NCBI GenBank assembly: GCA_013368315.1
Contig: JAACJM010000097.1
Location: 1 to 64,000, forward strand
DNA from: Tetrapyrgos nigripes
Taxonomy: Eukaryota > Basidiomycota > Agaricomycetes > Agaricales > Campanellaceae
Reading direction: 5' to 3'
Length of the DNA: 64,000 nt
The notes under the pieces are model-generated. The model made no database searches. It had not been told where the DNA came from and saw nothing but the letters and a program-made list of their open reading frames with translations. The position numbers were made by a program, and so were the translations under genes. The number at the start of each line of letters is the position of its first letter. Positions within the stretch are counted from its first letter, which is position 1. Shown one piece after another: positions 46,731 through 58,374 of this stretch.

Positions 46731-46880
46731 TTACATCCTGTCATCAATACTTGACTGTTAACTCCTGTGTCTTCCGCTAGACACGCATCTCCCCTATAAT
46801 ATGTCTTACATCCCGTCATCAATACTTGACCGTTAACTCCTGTGTCTTCCACTAGACACGCATCTCCCCTATAATATGTC
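46731..46880. repeat. 75-bp tandem duplication
   Basis: Two adjacent copies starting TTACATCC(T/C)GTCATCAATAC at 46731 and 46806, differing at only a few positions (transitions). No coding role is evident. Confidence 0.88.
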
Positions 46881-47028
46881 ATTTTTGTCGGATATTACCT
46901 TAAAATAGTGGGGTACCGAGGCATTTTTGCACTAAAATTTGCCACAGAATCCAAACAGAATCAGTAGAATTATATGGGAGAAGCACGGACTGGACCGAGA
47001 CTCAGGGATTTGACAGCGAATGCGAAAT

Positions 47029-47059
47029 AATTTTGTCCTGAGCCTCCTTGTGCACCGTA
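47029..47059 (-). repeat. 31-bp inverted repeat, right copy
   Basis: Begins AATTTTGTCCTGAGCCTCCT; the inverted partner of 44316-44346, 2.7 kb away. Possible termini of a decayed element or two insertions of the same short element in opposite orientation. Confidence 0.8.
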
Positions 47060-47931
47060 CTTGGCTCTTGAATCTGATGATACTAATGAGAAATGAGGTC
47101 AGATTGCAATTGAGAGCATCATCCAAGTGCAGTCTGTAGACCTCGTTTGAATTGAAGAAATTGATGAGACGCTGGCACTAGATGTTGGATAGTATTGACA
47201 AGAGGTAGCTTTTTGTGGGTACACGATGAGTTTCTGCACAGAGAAGTAGTTAGCTTGACATACGACTCTGAGAGAGGATTAGCAGATCTAGCCAGGTAAC
47301 TTAAAAGCTTCATGAGAAAGCAGTGACGTTTCTTTCCCAAACCGGCCCTAAAGTTGTTTTTCAATTTTGCCTCCTCCACCACTGATCTGTCAAGGTTGAT
47401 TTCAAACCAACTGTGTTGGTGACACGTCCACTGGTGACAATGTCAACTTACAGTACGGAAAAGTATAACTAGGATGGTGAGTTACGTAGCAGAATATGGT
47501 GTATGCTTTGTATTCACTTACTGCTCGCTCTGTGGTTCTTTTTGTGCAGATTACAAGTCTGAATGTAATGAGGAAGAGTCTTATACCCCATTTTTTATGG
47601 CACCGTTATGTTTGGAACAAGCCCCGTGAAGTTCTGCCCTTCGCTAGAAGGGGCTTGCGAGAAAGTGTTTCAAATCATAGGGCTCATTGGCAGCTTCCTA
47701 GCTCCTTCAATTCTTCATGAAATCATGTACTGTAAGAGACAAAAATGTAGCTTAGAAGGTACTCTATAGGACTGTCTATGCCAAATTAGTGATAGAGACT
47801 ATTATGCAATACATATTGTCCAGCTATGCGGTGTCACAAGCAAAACTGGGATAGAGACTTCCTGGGGCTACTGTTACTGCTAGAGGAATAGAGACACAAA
47901 ACAGGCTGGTCAGCATATACTTAAGGTACAT

Positions 47932-48150
47932 ATGGATGACCTAGAATGGTATTTACCACCTCTCCAGGACGTGGTAGCAATACTAGTAGTAGAGGAGGAA
48001 AGTGGTCAAGAGGCACGGCAGGTTGTCACATATATGTCACACAGTGTGACAGCCCAGGCTGTCTTCCCGGAAATCCTCAACGACAGAGTACAATGCTGCG
48101 ATGAAGCGTTCCAGCTGGCAGAAACGTTGGAGGAGCCTTGCCTGAAGTAG
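47932..48150 (+). CDS. Short ORF, unknown, doubtful
   Basis: 72 codons with protein-like composition (MDDLEWYLPPLQDVVAIL, acidic middle, Cys pair near the end) but no recognised domain and no splice partner. It lies in repeat-rich DNA between the 44-48 kb graveyard and the helicase relic. It could be a relic fragment. Confidence 0.2.
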   Translation: MDDLEWYLPPLQDVVAILVVEEESGQEARQVVTYMSHSVTAQAVFPEILNDRVQCCDEAFQLAETLEEPCLK

Positions 48151-48447
48151 ATATAAGTTCAAGTTGCAGTGAGACTCATTCCCTGGTCCCAAAGAGCAAT
48201 AAAAATTCTACTTGTACATTTTACTTTGTGTCTTACTGACACCTTGATGTACATGTGGACAGTAATACTTTAGAGCATTAGTAGGAGTGATAGCAGTACA
48301 ATTATGACTTTGATTGGGAGTAGGAGTAGCTGGTGGAATGGGGGTATTAGTTGGTAATGTAAAGATGTGGTCTCAGTAATATGGTGAAGATGATGAAAAT
48401 GGATTCCCAGTGGTAGCAGGTGCAGGCGTTGTTGGTGGAGGCAAGAC

Positions 48448-48501
48448 ATTTTGAGTGGTGACCAGGCCCATAGGATTTTGAGTGGTGACCAGGCCCATAG
48501 G
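48448..48501. repeat. Exact 27-bp tandem duplication
   Basis: Two identical copies starting ATTTTGAGTGGTGACCAGGC at 48448 and 48475. They lie just past the helicase stop, in a low-complexity stretch that may once have been its C-terminal tail (48240-48660). Confidence 0.9.
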
Positions 48502-48683
48502 ACGCCGACTTGAAGATGCCTGGGGCTTGGAGGCAGTGCATGTCTTTGCTCGTGAAGAAATAGTGGAGGCTGTGGCAGTGTGACGTGATGCTGGTAGCGG
48601 GTCTTATGCACATTTTCTTTGCAGTGAGAATGCAAAGAAGGCAGACGGATCATGGGACTGGGACTTGGTGTTATGTTTCCAAG

Positions 48684-50830
48684 TCAGGAAAGCGATAAGA
48701 TTGGTGTGCCAGAGTCATCCTGGTGTCTGGTCATCACAAACTTGGTTGGAGTGATTGGAGTCTGCTGAGATTGAGGTGTGGTAGGAGATGGTCTTGGAAT
48801 ACTATGCCGCCATGTATCCAACACTGGAACAAGACTGGCAAGGTCAGCTTTGGAGGCAATATCCCATTGCACAGTGAATAGAATGAGATCTGGCATCATG
48901 TCAGGAAACTTGAGCAGTTTCTCTGACTTCTTCGCCAGCTCCTCCAGCTGCTTCAGGGGCAAGATCAATGCACTGCTAAGGAATGGATTGTTCCAAGCAC
49001 AATACCATTCCTCTCTCCAGGACAGGAGTGTGCTGTGCAAGATATCTTTATGCCAAGCATCAAGCTCGAAATCGGAAGGAAAAGGTTGGAAGGCTGCAGA
49101 AGAAGTCGCAGAGAGAGGTGGAGGTGGCATTGGATGACTGACGAGTGGGAAGTGGAAGTCAGCTGCAGATGTAAACAGCCTGTCATCGTGTTCGTCAGCC
49201 ACATCATAGAGCTTGACAACGTCACGACTACAATGCGAACAACACCGGTCAGACAACGGTGATTTTGCTTCATTGAGTACTGTCCATGATAGTTCGAAAG
49301 GAGAAACATGAGAACATTGGCCTTTGCTGTCAAAAGAGCAACTCGTTAGGCTGTGCCGAGTATCAAGACGAGTCTTGGGCTGAAAGAAATTGTGAACAAA
49401 TGCATGAGAGCATGGATCATCTAAAACGTACAAGCTTTGATTAAACTATGAGGAGTAGAGCAGATTGATTGCAGACTGACCTTGATCTGCTAAGTTAATA
49501 AAATTCTCCAATGCTGGCTCCAGCTTTGCCCACTTGATATTGTTGGCCTTGGTTTCCCCATTCTCCTGAATGTTCCTCACGCGATAGAATGCAGGAATAG
49601 CTGGTCGTGTTTCCAGTCGAAAAGCCCAAGGTGGCACAAGTAACAAGCATACCACTGGTGTTACACAATCACATCCTGAACGCCCCCAATGTTGGATTAC
49701 AACAGAAAGGGATGCAGGCAGGCCAAATATGACCAAGTACTTGACATCTGGGATACTACATCCCATGCCTGCAGCATCTGTAGCACAAATGATACAGACG
49801 GTGCCTTGTGAGAACCCATCCCAACAATGCTTCTTTGCAGTCTCTGACATATCTGATGAAAAAGGATAGACAGCACTACGAAGATGGGCTGGAAGACATT
49901 TGCAGAGGGTCTCAATGGCATCTCGACAAGCTCACTCTGAGTTGAAGTAGAATAGACATTTGTCAATGTCATCAACTGTGGTATCAGTATTGATGTGGAC
50001 TGGGAGGAGGTTGAGTGCGTCAAGGACAGGATTGTCTGTATTCTTGAGTGTACGGGTATGAAAGAGGAGATTTGGATGATCAGCACCGACATCAATACCC
50101 CAAAATGGCTGACATCCATAGCACATGACCTTCCATATGGTGTCGAATGTTGAAGTAGAACAAGTTGCAGTACATGCGACAAACGGAACATTGTAACCAC
50201 ATAGAGGCCGCAAGAGACCCAACTGACGATATTGAGGATGAAAATTGTCAGATCCCCAGTCCTCTATAACATGAGCTTCATCCACAAAAACAGCTGCCAG
50301 TTGGCGGTGAACCTGTCCATCTTTCCAAACATGCTTGTTGAAGGAATCTGAAAGAGCCATCTTGGGGGAACAATAGACAATCTGCACAGTCTTGCAAATC
50401 CTTTCCCAAAGTTCTGGCGTCTTGTCTGTATCTTCATTGACAACAATGGCATCAAGTCCCTTTGCCTCAGTGTGAGCAACCTAGAGAGATGTCAAGTAAG
50501 ATAGCAAAAATAATAATCAGTGAAAATGGCATACCTGGTCGTGTTTGAGAGCCTTGAGAGGACAGATGATGAGTGTCAGCTTGTTCTTTCCAGCTAGCTT
50601 TGCTGTGCCTTCAAATATCAGACTCTTGCCCAAGCCCGTAGCTGCAACACAGATACTGTCATATCCTTTCAGGATCCTATGAATGACATGGCATTGCCAG
50701 TCCCCTGGCTCAAACTTAAGACCCAAGTCCTTCTTCAGAGCCTGTTGTATGGCATCAGGACTAGCAATGCGCGTCTTGATGCCATGCGAGCGATAGGAAG
50801 GTTGAGACAGGTATTTTCACCTTCTGGGTG
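48684..50830 (-). pseudogene. RecQ-like DEAH-box DNA helicase, interrupted
   Basis: Superfamily 2 helicase of a type repeated in Agaricomycete genomes. Minus-strand reading: GIKTRIASPDAIQQALKKD, FEPGDWQCHVIHRILKGYD, Walker A AATGLGKSLIFEG, LTLIICPLKALKHDQ, an intron (about 50515-50480), VAHTEAKGLDAIVVNED, IVYCSPKMALS, DEAH box VFVDEAHVIEDWG, VPFVACTATCS, then an in-frame TGA (49932-49934) inside YFNSE-ACRDAIETL. The helicase C domain follows: VCIICATDAAGMGCSIPDV, then VVIQHWGRSGCD, which has Cys where RecQ helicases have Arg of GRAGRD. A Cys-rich segment (RCCSHCSRDVV) and a Pro/Ser/Thr-rich tail end at 48684. The stop fits CGA to TGA. It is transcribed away from the DUF6589 relic to the right. 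Confidence 0.8.
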
Positions 50831-51877
50831 TCCCTGGGGTGTGAAGCGTTGTAGTAGGAGGGGTTTGAGAGCAACAAAAACTGGAATTGGACATGTGAAT
50901 GGGCATTGGAGTGCTGCAAGGAAAGACGCAACGAATATGAGGACTAGCAGAAAAATTAGAATACATGTGACTTCAGGTCACAGAGGAATTTGAAAAAGGG
51001 GCTACTTCCGAAAATTGTTCGCCATGAGCATGGCAAAAAGCAATGGCAAGTTGCTTTACAACAGAAGCTTGTGGTCAGAGGCACGGGAGAAAATCCTTGG
51101 AGAAAAAGTTGGTCCCAACCCGCAAAAACTTCCTGTCCTCAATAAAGCCCAGCTTGTTTTCTCACTCCTGGTCTTTCTTGGTCTTAGTCTCTCTGCTTTC
51201 CTTGAGTTTGTTTTCACCAGTCCTATTGCCACTGTAAAACAGTGAGCCGGTATATTCACAGGCTACTATCCTCTACTGCAGCCAGACAAGCAGTTTGCAC
51301 TGTGGACCCTATGGAACATCTGGCACAAGGACAAAAACATCTGCCCTCATCTTCATGACATTGCTGTGGCATGTAGGCCCCACATTGTACTGAAGGAGAG
51401 TGAAGGTCAAGGTGAAAGGCCTTACCACTGCATCAATCCATTCCTTACTCGCCCCTGGTGAACTCCTGCAGAAATATTCTGAACATGCTCCCTTCATGAC
51501 TGGCCTGCTCCAAGTCTTTGCTTCTTCTCTGAACTGATATTGCCGTGAAAATCTGACTAGAGAGAAAAGGATGAGGGGACTTAAAGTGGATGATGAAGAG
51601 ACAGACACAGACATGGAAATGGATGTAGTTGACTCTGGAGAAGAGTCTTCAGATGAGTCAGATCCAAGCCAACAGTCTACAGCAAAAGATGAAGGGTTTT
51701 CACGGTCTGTGGATGCAGTGAGTATCAAGTCTTGACCCCAAAAAACATACTCACATGCATGTACTCTAGGTAATTGTTGTGACAATCTCTATGCTCACAT
51801 TTGTCTGCAATTGAGCCACAAACCTGCTCCCTCTAATCCTTGGCATCTTCTTTCTCACTAACGGAACGAATTACTGA
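50831..51877. other. Region between the divergent helicase and DUF6589 relics
   Basis: An ORF at 51015-51245 has a hydrophobic C-terminal segment (LVFSLLVFLGLSLSAFLEFVF) but no family. At about 51580-51700 a plus-strand acidic stretch (KVDDEETDTDMEMDVVDS, SGEESSDESD) could be a broken 5' part of the DUF6589 gene. Contains both presumed promoters. Confidence 0.35.
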
Positions 51878-53964
51878 GTGCTGCACATGCTCAGTAACGT
51901 TGGGCTATGTGTTTCAGCATTCACAATTGAACGGCTGAAGGAACAAATCTCGAGCGATGCCATCTCGGTAGCTGTCAACGTTATGGCGAATATGCTGTAC
52001 CTGATCATTTACAACAACATAAACATCTATCTCCGGAAATTTGAGCAGCAACCCACCAACCAGAGCACAATGCTGGATGCCACAAACAGTGCCGTCATCG
52101 CCATCAATGACGAGGATCTAGATCGCGCTGAGGTGCTGAACCTGCAGAAGAAACAGGAGCTTCGAGGTCAGCGAGCACAGGCAGACTTTTGGGAGGACAT
52201 AGTACCAACTCGAGAGGACTCGGACTTCATGGTACAGTTGTTCGACTGGCTGATTGCAGACTTGTTGTTCCAATACTGCCCTGGGAGCAAGGAATGGGAA
52301 GGGCGGAAGGAAATGGCTGAGAAGGTGGAACAAGTTATGCCAAAGGACCAGCCACTCCCTCTAAAAAAGACGACAACTTGCCCGTTCAGAGTATTTGATG
52401 TAAATGAAGGATCTAAGAAGGGGCAGTCAAAGATAAATGAGGAGATGTGGAAAAGATCAAAGCAGACAGAAGAAGAATGGGTCAGAAATGTTGGCTTACC
52501 ACAAGTTTAATCAGAAAGGCAAAGCGAGACTGAACGAATGAGCCCACGACTTTTGAGTGCCTGGACTTTATTGAGGAGATGAGTGCTTTGTGGCACTATG
52601 CACTACAGGCAACACATATGATAATACGCACCCATCTAGGCCATGACCCCATTGGTGACCCAGCCTCCCTCAGACATCACAAGCAATTCCTGAAGCGAGT
52701 TTGGGATGACACCAAACCCAACTATGCTGCTGCCAAGTCCTTGATTTGGCATTCACTGGTCGCTCGGCTCTGCCATGCAGCCATGTAAGTTGTCTTTTAA
52801 TGAGAATAATATCTTAGTACTCACTCACATATTGCACCCCCAGGATCGTGAAAGGATTTCACTCCTGGAAGGATCTTGAGGCCTGGAGACTGAGCTCTGA
52901 GGATTTGCAGCAGACTGCAGAAGCAATTCGTGAGCAATATTTGACTACCCAGGTGGCGCAGGAGGAAAAGAAGAAGAAAAATGATTGGAATGCACGTTCA
53001 ATTTACTTTATTCAGGACGCATTGATCTTCTTGGAGTTTGAGGCTGCTGTCAAACATGGTGATCCTGGTCGCGTTCAACGTGTGTTGAAGTTTTGGGCGT
53101 TGGCGTTTCGAGGGTGTGGCCAGCACAATTATGCTCGGGAATGTGTTGAGGTCTTGATTCGGCTGAAGTACAAGACGCCTGCAGAGCTTGAGAAAGCTTT
53201 AGAGCGGGTGTGGCTCGTGAACCAATCTGGGGAAGCAGGAAAATGGATAGCAGCTGATTTGTATCTTGAAAGACTCAATTTCTGGGTCAAAGTCAGTATA
53301 TCTTGCTAAATGTTGCTAGTGTGCCAGGACTCACTTTGACTCTCTTGCAGTGCGTCTTCATTGCAGATGGTAACAGCGTCACCATTGAATACATCATCTG
53401 CAAGGGCTCGGCATCAATTGAAGCACTTCAAGACGTGTCACATATTGTAGCCAACTATTTCAGTGATCCTGATCATTCAAGGCACCACAAGGAGGTAGCT
53501 TTTGAAGAAGATGTTAGGATGTTGGTGGAAGAGATGGACAGGATAGGTATACACAAACATTCAAGGCAAAACAGCGTGCAAATGCGAAGAATCCTACACA
53601 GGAATCTGCTGTCATAGACATCCAAGTAAGAGGGGCAGAGATTTGGGCCAACGGTAATTTCCAACATTATATCAAGCTGACGACCTTTAACAAGAACACG
53701 AACTTGTACCCATTGGGCAATCCAGTGAAGAAAGACGTGGGGAAGAGGAAGGATGTTGGTGCTGGTGAAGGAGATGATGACGGTGAGAGTGAAGATGAAG
53801 GACTTGGAGAATCTGAATATGACCATGCCGTGTGCCTCAATACAGGCACAGTCTTCAACAGCACAGAAGAGATGCCTCTTGATTATAATAATTTCATAAA
53901 TGTGGAGGGAGATGGGCCTTTGGGCGGAGGTGACGAGTTTACCACTGGAACAGCTACTGAGTAG
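51878..53964 (+). pseudogene. DUF6589-type protein, frame-broken
   Basis: Matches, from family knowledge, the large Agaricomycete family annotated with domain DUF6589; its function is undefined. Order: LSNVGLCVSAFTIERLKEQI, LYLIIYNNINIYLRKFEQ, TMLDATNSAVIAI, DFMVQLFDWLIADLLFQYCP, then after a broken stretch EEMSALWHYALQATHMIIRT, KQFLKRVWDDTKPNYAAA, an intron, RSIYFIQDALIFLEFEAAVK, YARECVEVLIRL, a second intron (about 53295-53350), CVFIADGNSVTIEYIICKG, and an acidic C-terminus (KKDVGKRKDVGAGEGDDDGE). Lesions: stop at 52510 followed by LNE-AHDF with TGA in the middle, another TGA shortly after, a frame change by 52579, and a frame change near 53555. Divergent from the helicase relic. Confidence 0.65.
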
Positions 53965-54626
53965 AACTTTATATTAATACTGTACCTACTACTGTACAGC
54001 TTTATATACACAAGAACGTTATACCACACTAGTCAGTGTACACGAGAACAATAACAGAACACCAGGGTAAAGAGAAATACAATAAAAGATGAAGAGAGGC
54101 GATGGTAAATGTTTGGGTCAGCTACACTAAGAAGAACACGTGCTGTGATGCCCTACTGAGGGCCAGAAAGGTACCAGAGGACGTTGTTGGCCTTATTGAA
54201 GTGTCTGGGACAGGAGAAGCCAAAGTGGGAGGTGACTAGGTGGAAAGGACTGCTGGACTTGGAATAGGGGTTGAGGTGCCGACACTGAAAGAGACACTGA
54301 GGACGATGGGCGGGTATACTAGAGTGCATCAAAATGACTTGGAATCATTGTTAGGATCCTTAGTAATAACAAACATATGTTTCAGACACACCTGGAGCAC
54401 TCAGACTACCACCGCTGAACGATTTTTCAGAGGTCTTGATTTTGTGTCCAAGGCTGAAAAGTATGATAGGATTACTTGAGAATTACGTCCAGCAGTAGAG
54501 TTCTGAGTAAGAGAGGGTGTTGTGTGACATAGTAAGAGTGGACTGAGGAAGCCAGAGGTAGGGAATGGCGGAGGCAGTGGTAGTAGAAAGTCGTTCTACG
54601 AGCCCTCTAAAATCACCATCTTGCAA
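53965..54626. other. No gene recognised
   Basis: One ORF at 54240-54479 (79 codons) without motif. The rest is AT-rich, probably the 3' flank of the DUF6589 relic. Confidence 0.35.
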
Positions 54627-54709
54627 CAAGCCCCTTCTCTGAAGGCACATCAATAACAATAAACAATAAAGTGCTGCAAACAAATCCAGCCAATCAGAGA
54701 AGGGGCTTG
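54627..54709. repeat. MITE-like hairpin with perfect 15-bp inverted ends
   Basis: CAAGCCCCTTCTCTG at 54627-54641 is the exact reverse complement of 54695-54709. The interior is AT-rich and non-coding; total 83 bp. No target-site duplication is visible. A related CAAGCCCC...GGGGCTTG pair occurs at about 47616-47660. Confidence 0.7.
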
Positions 54710-54718
54710 GAACGAACC

Positions 54719-54805
54719 TATGGCACCATTAAGCGTACAAAAATGTTTGATGTTATTTGTACATCCCACGTGATACAGCCACTCCAGCACCCTGATAGCT
54801 ATACT
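54719..54805 (+). repeat. Solo copy of the 84-bp repeat
   Basis: Diverged copy of the unit found in tandem at 55451-55680, starting TATGGCACCATTAAG and ending CCACTCCAGCACCCTGATAG. Confidence 0.75.
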
Positions 54806-55450
54806 ATCCATACCCTAGAAGTGATAAATAAAATGTTGATGAATTAAAACTTCCTCAAATCTTTACTGTTGTCCGCAAAAATTTACATACCTCAAGTCTA
54901 TGGTATAGGCCTTCAGTTTATCAAACTTAGAGGGTTTTCTGAGGGATGTGGATACAAGCTGTGGAGGGCTGACGAGGGATGTTTTGTGACAGTGTATTGA
55001 CGGGGAAGTGAAAAATGTCACTGGTGTGACACTCATTGAAAACGCAGGTGCCGAGTGGAGTTTAAATCAAGTTTTCACTGTTGACTGCAACCTCTTGAAC
55101 CTGATGATGCATAACTCCTCAATTTTGACCTCAAAAAGTAGTCATACAGATACATATACGCACTATGATGTACTAGAAAAAGCCCTGAATATTTTCTCAA
55201 GAGGATTACCATGTTCTGAACCTTTTCACTTCTGTCATGCTTGTGGAAACACAGTTTTTTGTTGTTTGCAGCCCATGGCAAATGTCTCGGTGCACATCTG
55301 GAAATTCTGACTACATAGAAATGAAGGTAAGGTATAGAGGTATTTACCGTTCAGTTTCTACAAAGGGAAATGGGGGAGGGACAAAGATATGGACATATTT
55401 CTTGAAAATTTTCACTTCTGGGGCCCTTGTCACTTCAGGGGTATGGATAG

Positions 55451-55680
55451 TATGGCACCGTTAAGCATACATTTTTGTTTGGTACTTGTTTGTACATTCT
55501 GCATGACACAGCCACTTCTGCAACCTGAGAGCTTAATGGCACTGTTAAGCATACATTTTTGTTTGGTACTTGTTTGTAAATTCTATGTGACACAGCCACT
55601 CCAGTATCCTGATAGCTATATGGCACCATTAAGCATACATTTTTGTTCTGCATGACACAGCCACTCCATCATCCTGATAT
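55451..55680 (+). repeat. 84-bp tandem repeat, about 2.7 copies
   Basis: Units begin at 55451, 55535 and 55619, spacing exactly 84 bp. Shared words: (T/A)ATGGCAC, TTAAGCATACATTTTTGTT, GTACTTGTTTGTA, GACACAGCCACT and CCTGA(T/G)AGCT. The third copy is internally shortened. A fourth, diverged copy sits at 54719. Confidence 0.88.
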
Positions 55681-55701
55681 GCTATACATATGAATAATAA
55701 G

Positions 55702-55769
55702 CAGTGATGATATCATGTCATGTATCCAGGGAGTCAGAGCTTGACTCCCGCCTTACTTTGCATCACCTG
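55702..55769. repeat. Short palindromic dispersed repeat, copy 1
   Basis: Ends CAGTGATG / CATCACCTG with internal GGGAGTC...GACTCCC, so it can fold. It is similar in sequence and layout to 59087-59152. Confidence 0.65.
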
Positions 55770-55835
55770 ACTTGTTCCTTGTGTTCTTCATGGCATCCAC
55801 TGTATCCAGCTCTCACATGCTTGTTGTTTTTGTCA

Positions 55836-56030
55836 TGACTTGGTTGTGGCCACAGCCTTGACTTGGTTGAGGTTTACATTGCTGACTTGGTCAGATACAT
55901 TGTCTGTGTATAGTGCTGGTCAACCTAGGGACCAACTCTCACAGAGTCTTCGAGTCCCTTCAGTGAACCAGGGCTTTAAGCAGTGGTGTATGTCCTCCTA
56001 CTGTGGTATTCTGGAGACAGCTTCTTTGTT
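55836..56030 (+). repeat. About 190-bp repeat flanking the F-box relic, left copy
   Basis: Shares ordered words with 58375-58560 in the same orientation: GACTTGGTTGTGGCCA, TTGCTGACTTGGTCAG, AGGGACCAACTC, CCCTT.AGTGAACCAG. The two copies are clearly diverged. Confidence 0.65.
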
Positions 56031-56261
56031 AGTCAATTGCATGCACCCCCATAGCATGGACTTCTCCTCGGCATTACTGTGGAGCTTGCTTGCATAGCAT
56101 TGCTTCTCAAAACGTATTGTGTGTTGATGCTGCTTTGCATCTCAATTTGAGCTTCAGGCACTCAGGTATAAGAATGAGTTGTGCAGAGTCTGTCTGGAGC
56201 TTTAATCATGCATTTTTCTATCCTTTGAAGCACTAGGAGTATTTGCCTTGTTGCTGCATTT

Positions 56262-57862
56262 ATGCCTTTCTTCTCTACTTCCTGGTATCCTCCCTCCTTT
56301 GCTCTTCATATGTGTACCCATGGCTCAGAAGGGACAGGCTTAGTCCTTCTGGGGCGATTTATTTGGGTTCAGAAATGCAAGCGAATCATTGTCTTTCCTC
56401 AGGAGTTGGTGGACTTGTTTATAGATTGGGTTTCAGCCTGCAGTGACACTCCTTTCGATCTAAAGTCCTGTTCACTCATTCATACATCCTGGAGAGCCAG
56501 GTCCCAGCAACAGCTCTTTCACCAGTTTGTTGTTGGAACCAGTTTCAACACTGTTTGGCTTGTGCAGTTCAATGTGTTGCCCATGTACTCACAGCAGTTC
56601 AGCCAGAATCAGAAGTTCATTCAGTTCTTCCAATGCACACAAACTTTCCAGTCAGACCTGGTCTTGAAGCATCTGTCATTTGACAGTTCCAAACTCAGTC
56701 AGGTTGTCCAGCATTGGCCTGGGATTTTCCATCTCAGTTTACGCTTTCTCGAGTCCATCACTCTACCTCACTTTGAATCTCTCGAACAGAACACTGGCCT
56801 TATCCAAGAGGGAGTCATGGCACAGGCTTTTAATGATCTGATCTCCTCCAATCAAAACCTTACCGATATCACCATACACAATCAAACATTCCCCATGTCA
56901 TGTACTTTTTCGATATGCTGCAGAGACTGTCGACGCAACATAAGGGAAAGACTTACCATCTCGGCTTTGAAAGGGTTGTTTTCAAGGACAGGGATGGAGA
57001 TGTTGAACACCTTGCGAGATTCCGTCATGCTTGGCAATTGTCTCCTTTGGAGCTCTTGTCTTTGCATTTGAGCCTGGTGCAGATGAGCAATGGCTTTCAG
57101 GGTGCTTGGGACTTCTTTTTCAACAGCCCAGGCATCTTCAGCATTTCAGGCCTGGTGCTTCTCCAACTGTCAGGAAGTGGAAGCCTGACAGACTACATCA
57201 TGGTGTCCACGAGTGTATCATCATCTTCGGTGGAGTTGCACTATGGTTTTTGTTACCATGAGTACCATACTTTCCCTGTTGTTAGCGTTAATTGCTCATT
57301 TCCTTGACTTAAAGCATCGGCATATATAAGTGCAGTGAATTTGTGTTCAGCTATCTGTCTACTTCAGTCACTTCAGGTCTTCAAAATATATACCTGGCAG
57401 AGTCTCCCTATGTTTCTCCCTTTTGGAGCAGTCTTGTCTACGCTGACTGGTACCCCTCTTCCTACTCTTGTACCCCCACCTCGTTCTTTTGAGCATGGAT
57501 CTTTATGCAAGTGCTGTGGTTGTACTGTGCCCACTCCAAGTTTTCATACTCTCATGTTTGGCATATACGTCAATCAACATTTCAGAAACCATGTCATGGT
57601 TCTTGGTTCCCGTTTCACTGGTTTTCAGTTTGACAAAGTCGATTTATTTGGTCCAGAGCTGGACATGGGTTTGCATGTGATGTTTGGAGAAAGTGGTCTG
57701 GTTACTGGTTTGACGAAGTTTGTAGTTAAAGTGTCAGAGATTTTCAGTATGGATTGGGATGAAGTGTATGGTAGGCTTCCCTTGTTTACGTCTATGCATC
57801 AGCTTGAGGTCAAGGTCATACACAACAGTGACATTGATGAACTGCTGAATTTTTACTTCTGA
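56262..57862 (+). pseudogene. F-box protein gene, frame-broken
   Basis: The F-box region reads IIVFPQELVDLFIDWVSA, then FDLKSCSLIHTSWRARSQQQ, matching the Agaricomycete pattern of LPPELVDLIID followed by SCSLV..SW..R. Downstream come irregular leucine-rich strands (LVLKHLSFDSSKLSQVVQHW, HLSLRFLESITLPHFESL, NLTDITIHNQTF). The frame changes near 56890, continuing as MYFFDMLQRLSTQHKGKTYH and FNSPGIFSISGLVLLQLSGS. After about 57310 another change or intron leads to FGIYVNQHF, GLTKFVVKVSEIFSMDWDEV and the stop at 57862. It belongs to a different subfamily from the F-box genes at 17573 and 62884. The start is uncertain; the coding part may begin near 56370. Confidence 0.6.
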
Positions 57863-58374
57863 TGTGCTATACAAAACCTCGCGTTTCTCTTGTAATCTTT
57901 TTTCTTTTTTGGCTTGCGTATACAGTAGTGTGTTACTGACTACAAAAATGTTCTTATGTGCTCTCATAGTGCTTTAGCAGTTTGTTTTTTTACTTCAATT
58001 TCACTTCTTTGTCCCAGAAAACATGTGTTTGGGTACTGTATACGTGCAAGATCTTGAAGGGTGAACTGCTGAGTCAGTGGCAGTGCACACTTGCAGAAAA
58101 TTTAGTAAGATTGGGTTAGACTCACAAACCAGTCAGTTGGTCTGCAAGCTAAGCGAGGAAGTGACAGCAGAGCTTGGCAAGCTCCCAAACAATGCCCAAA
58201 AATGCCAGCCATTCTGATGAACAACCAGCACAGTTCAAAACAGAACAGATGGAACCGAGCCTACCTGCAAGTATCCAATCAGGCTCTCAGATTGACTTGT
58301 TTGTTCATGTATGGTATGTTTTTGTCTTTAGTCCATGACATACTGTTTGTTCAGAACTTGGTCTTGCTTCTTGC

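Larger units (their letters stand above)
43976..47931. other. About 4 kb of degenerate repeats without a recognised gene
   Basis: No credible ORF. Several diverged words recur: AAAATTTTTTA..GACC..CTGC..GACCGACC at 44412-44455 and 44905-44945; TCAGGACAAAATTCTTTG at 44334 and TCAGGACAAGATTCTTTG at 45347; AGGGAAAAGTAGA at 44062 and 44289. It also holds a purine-rich patch at 45668-45715. It reads as a graveyard of non-coding mobile-element fragments. Confidence 0.55.
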
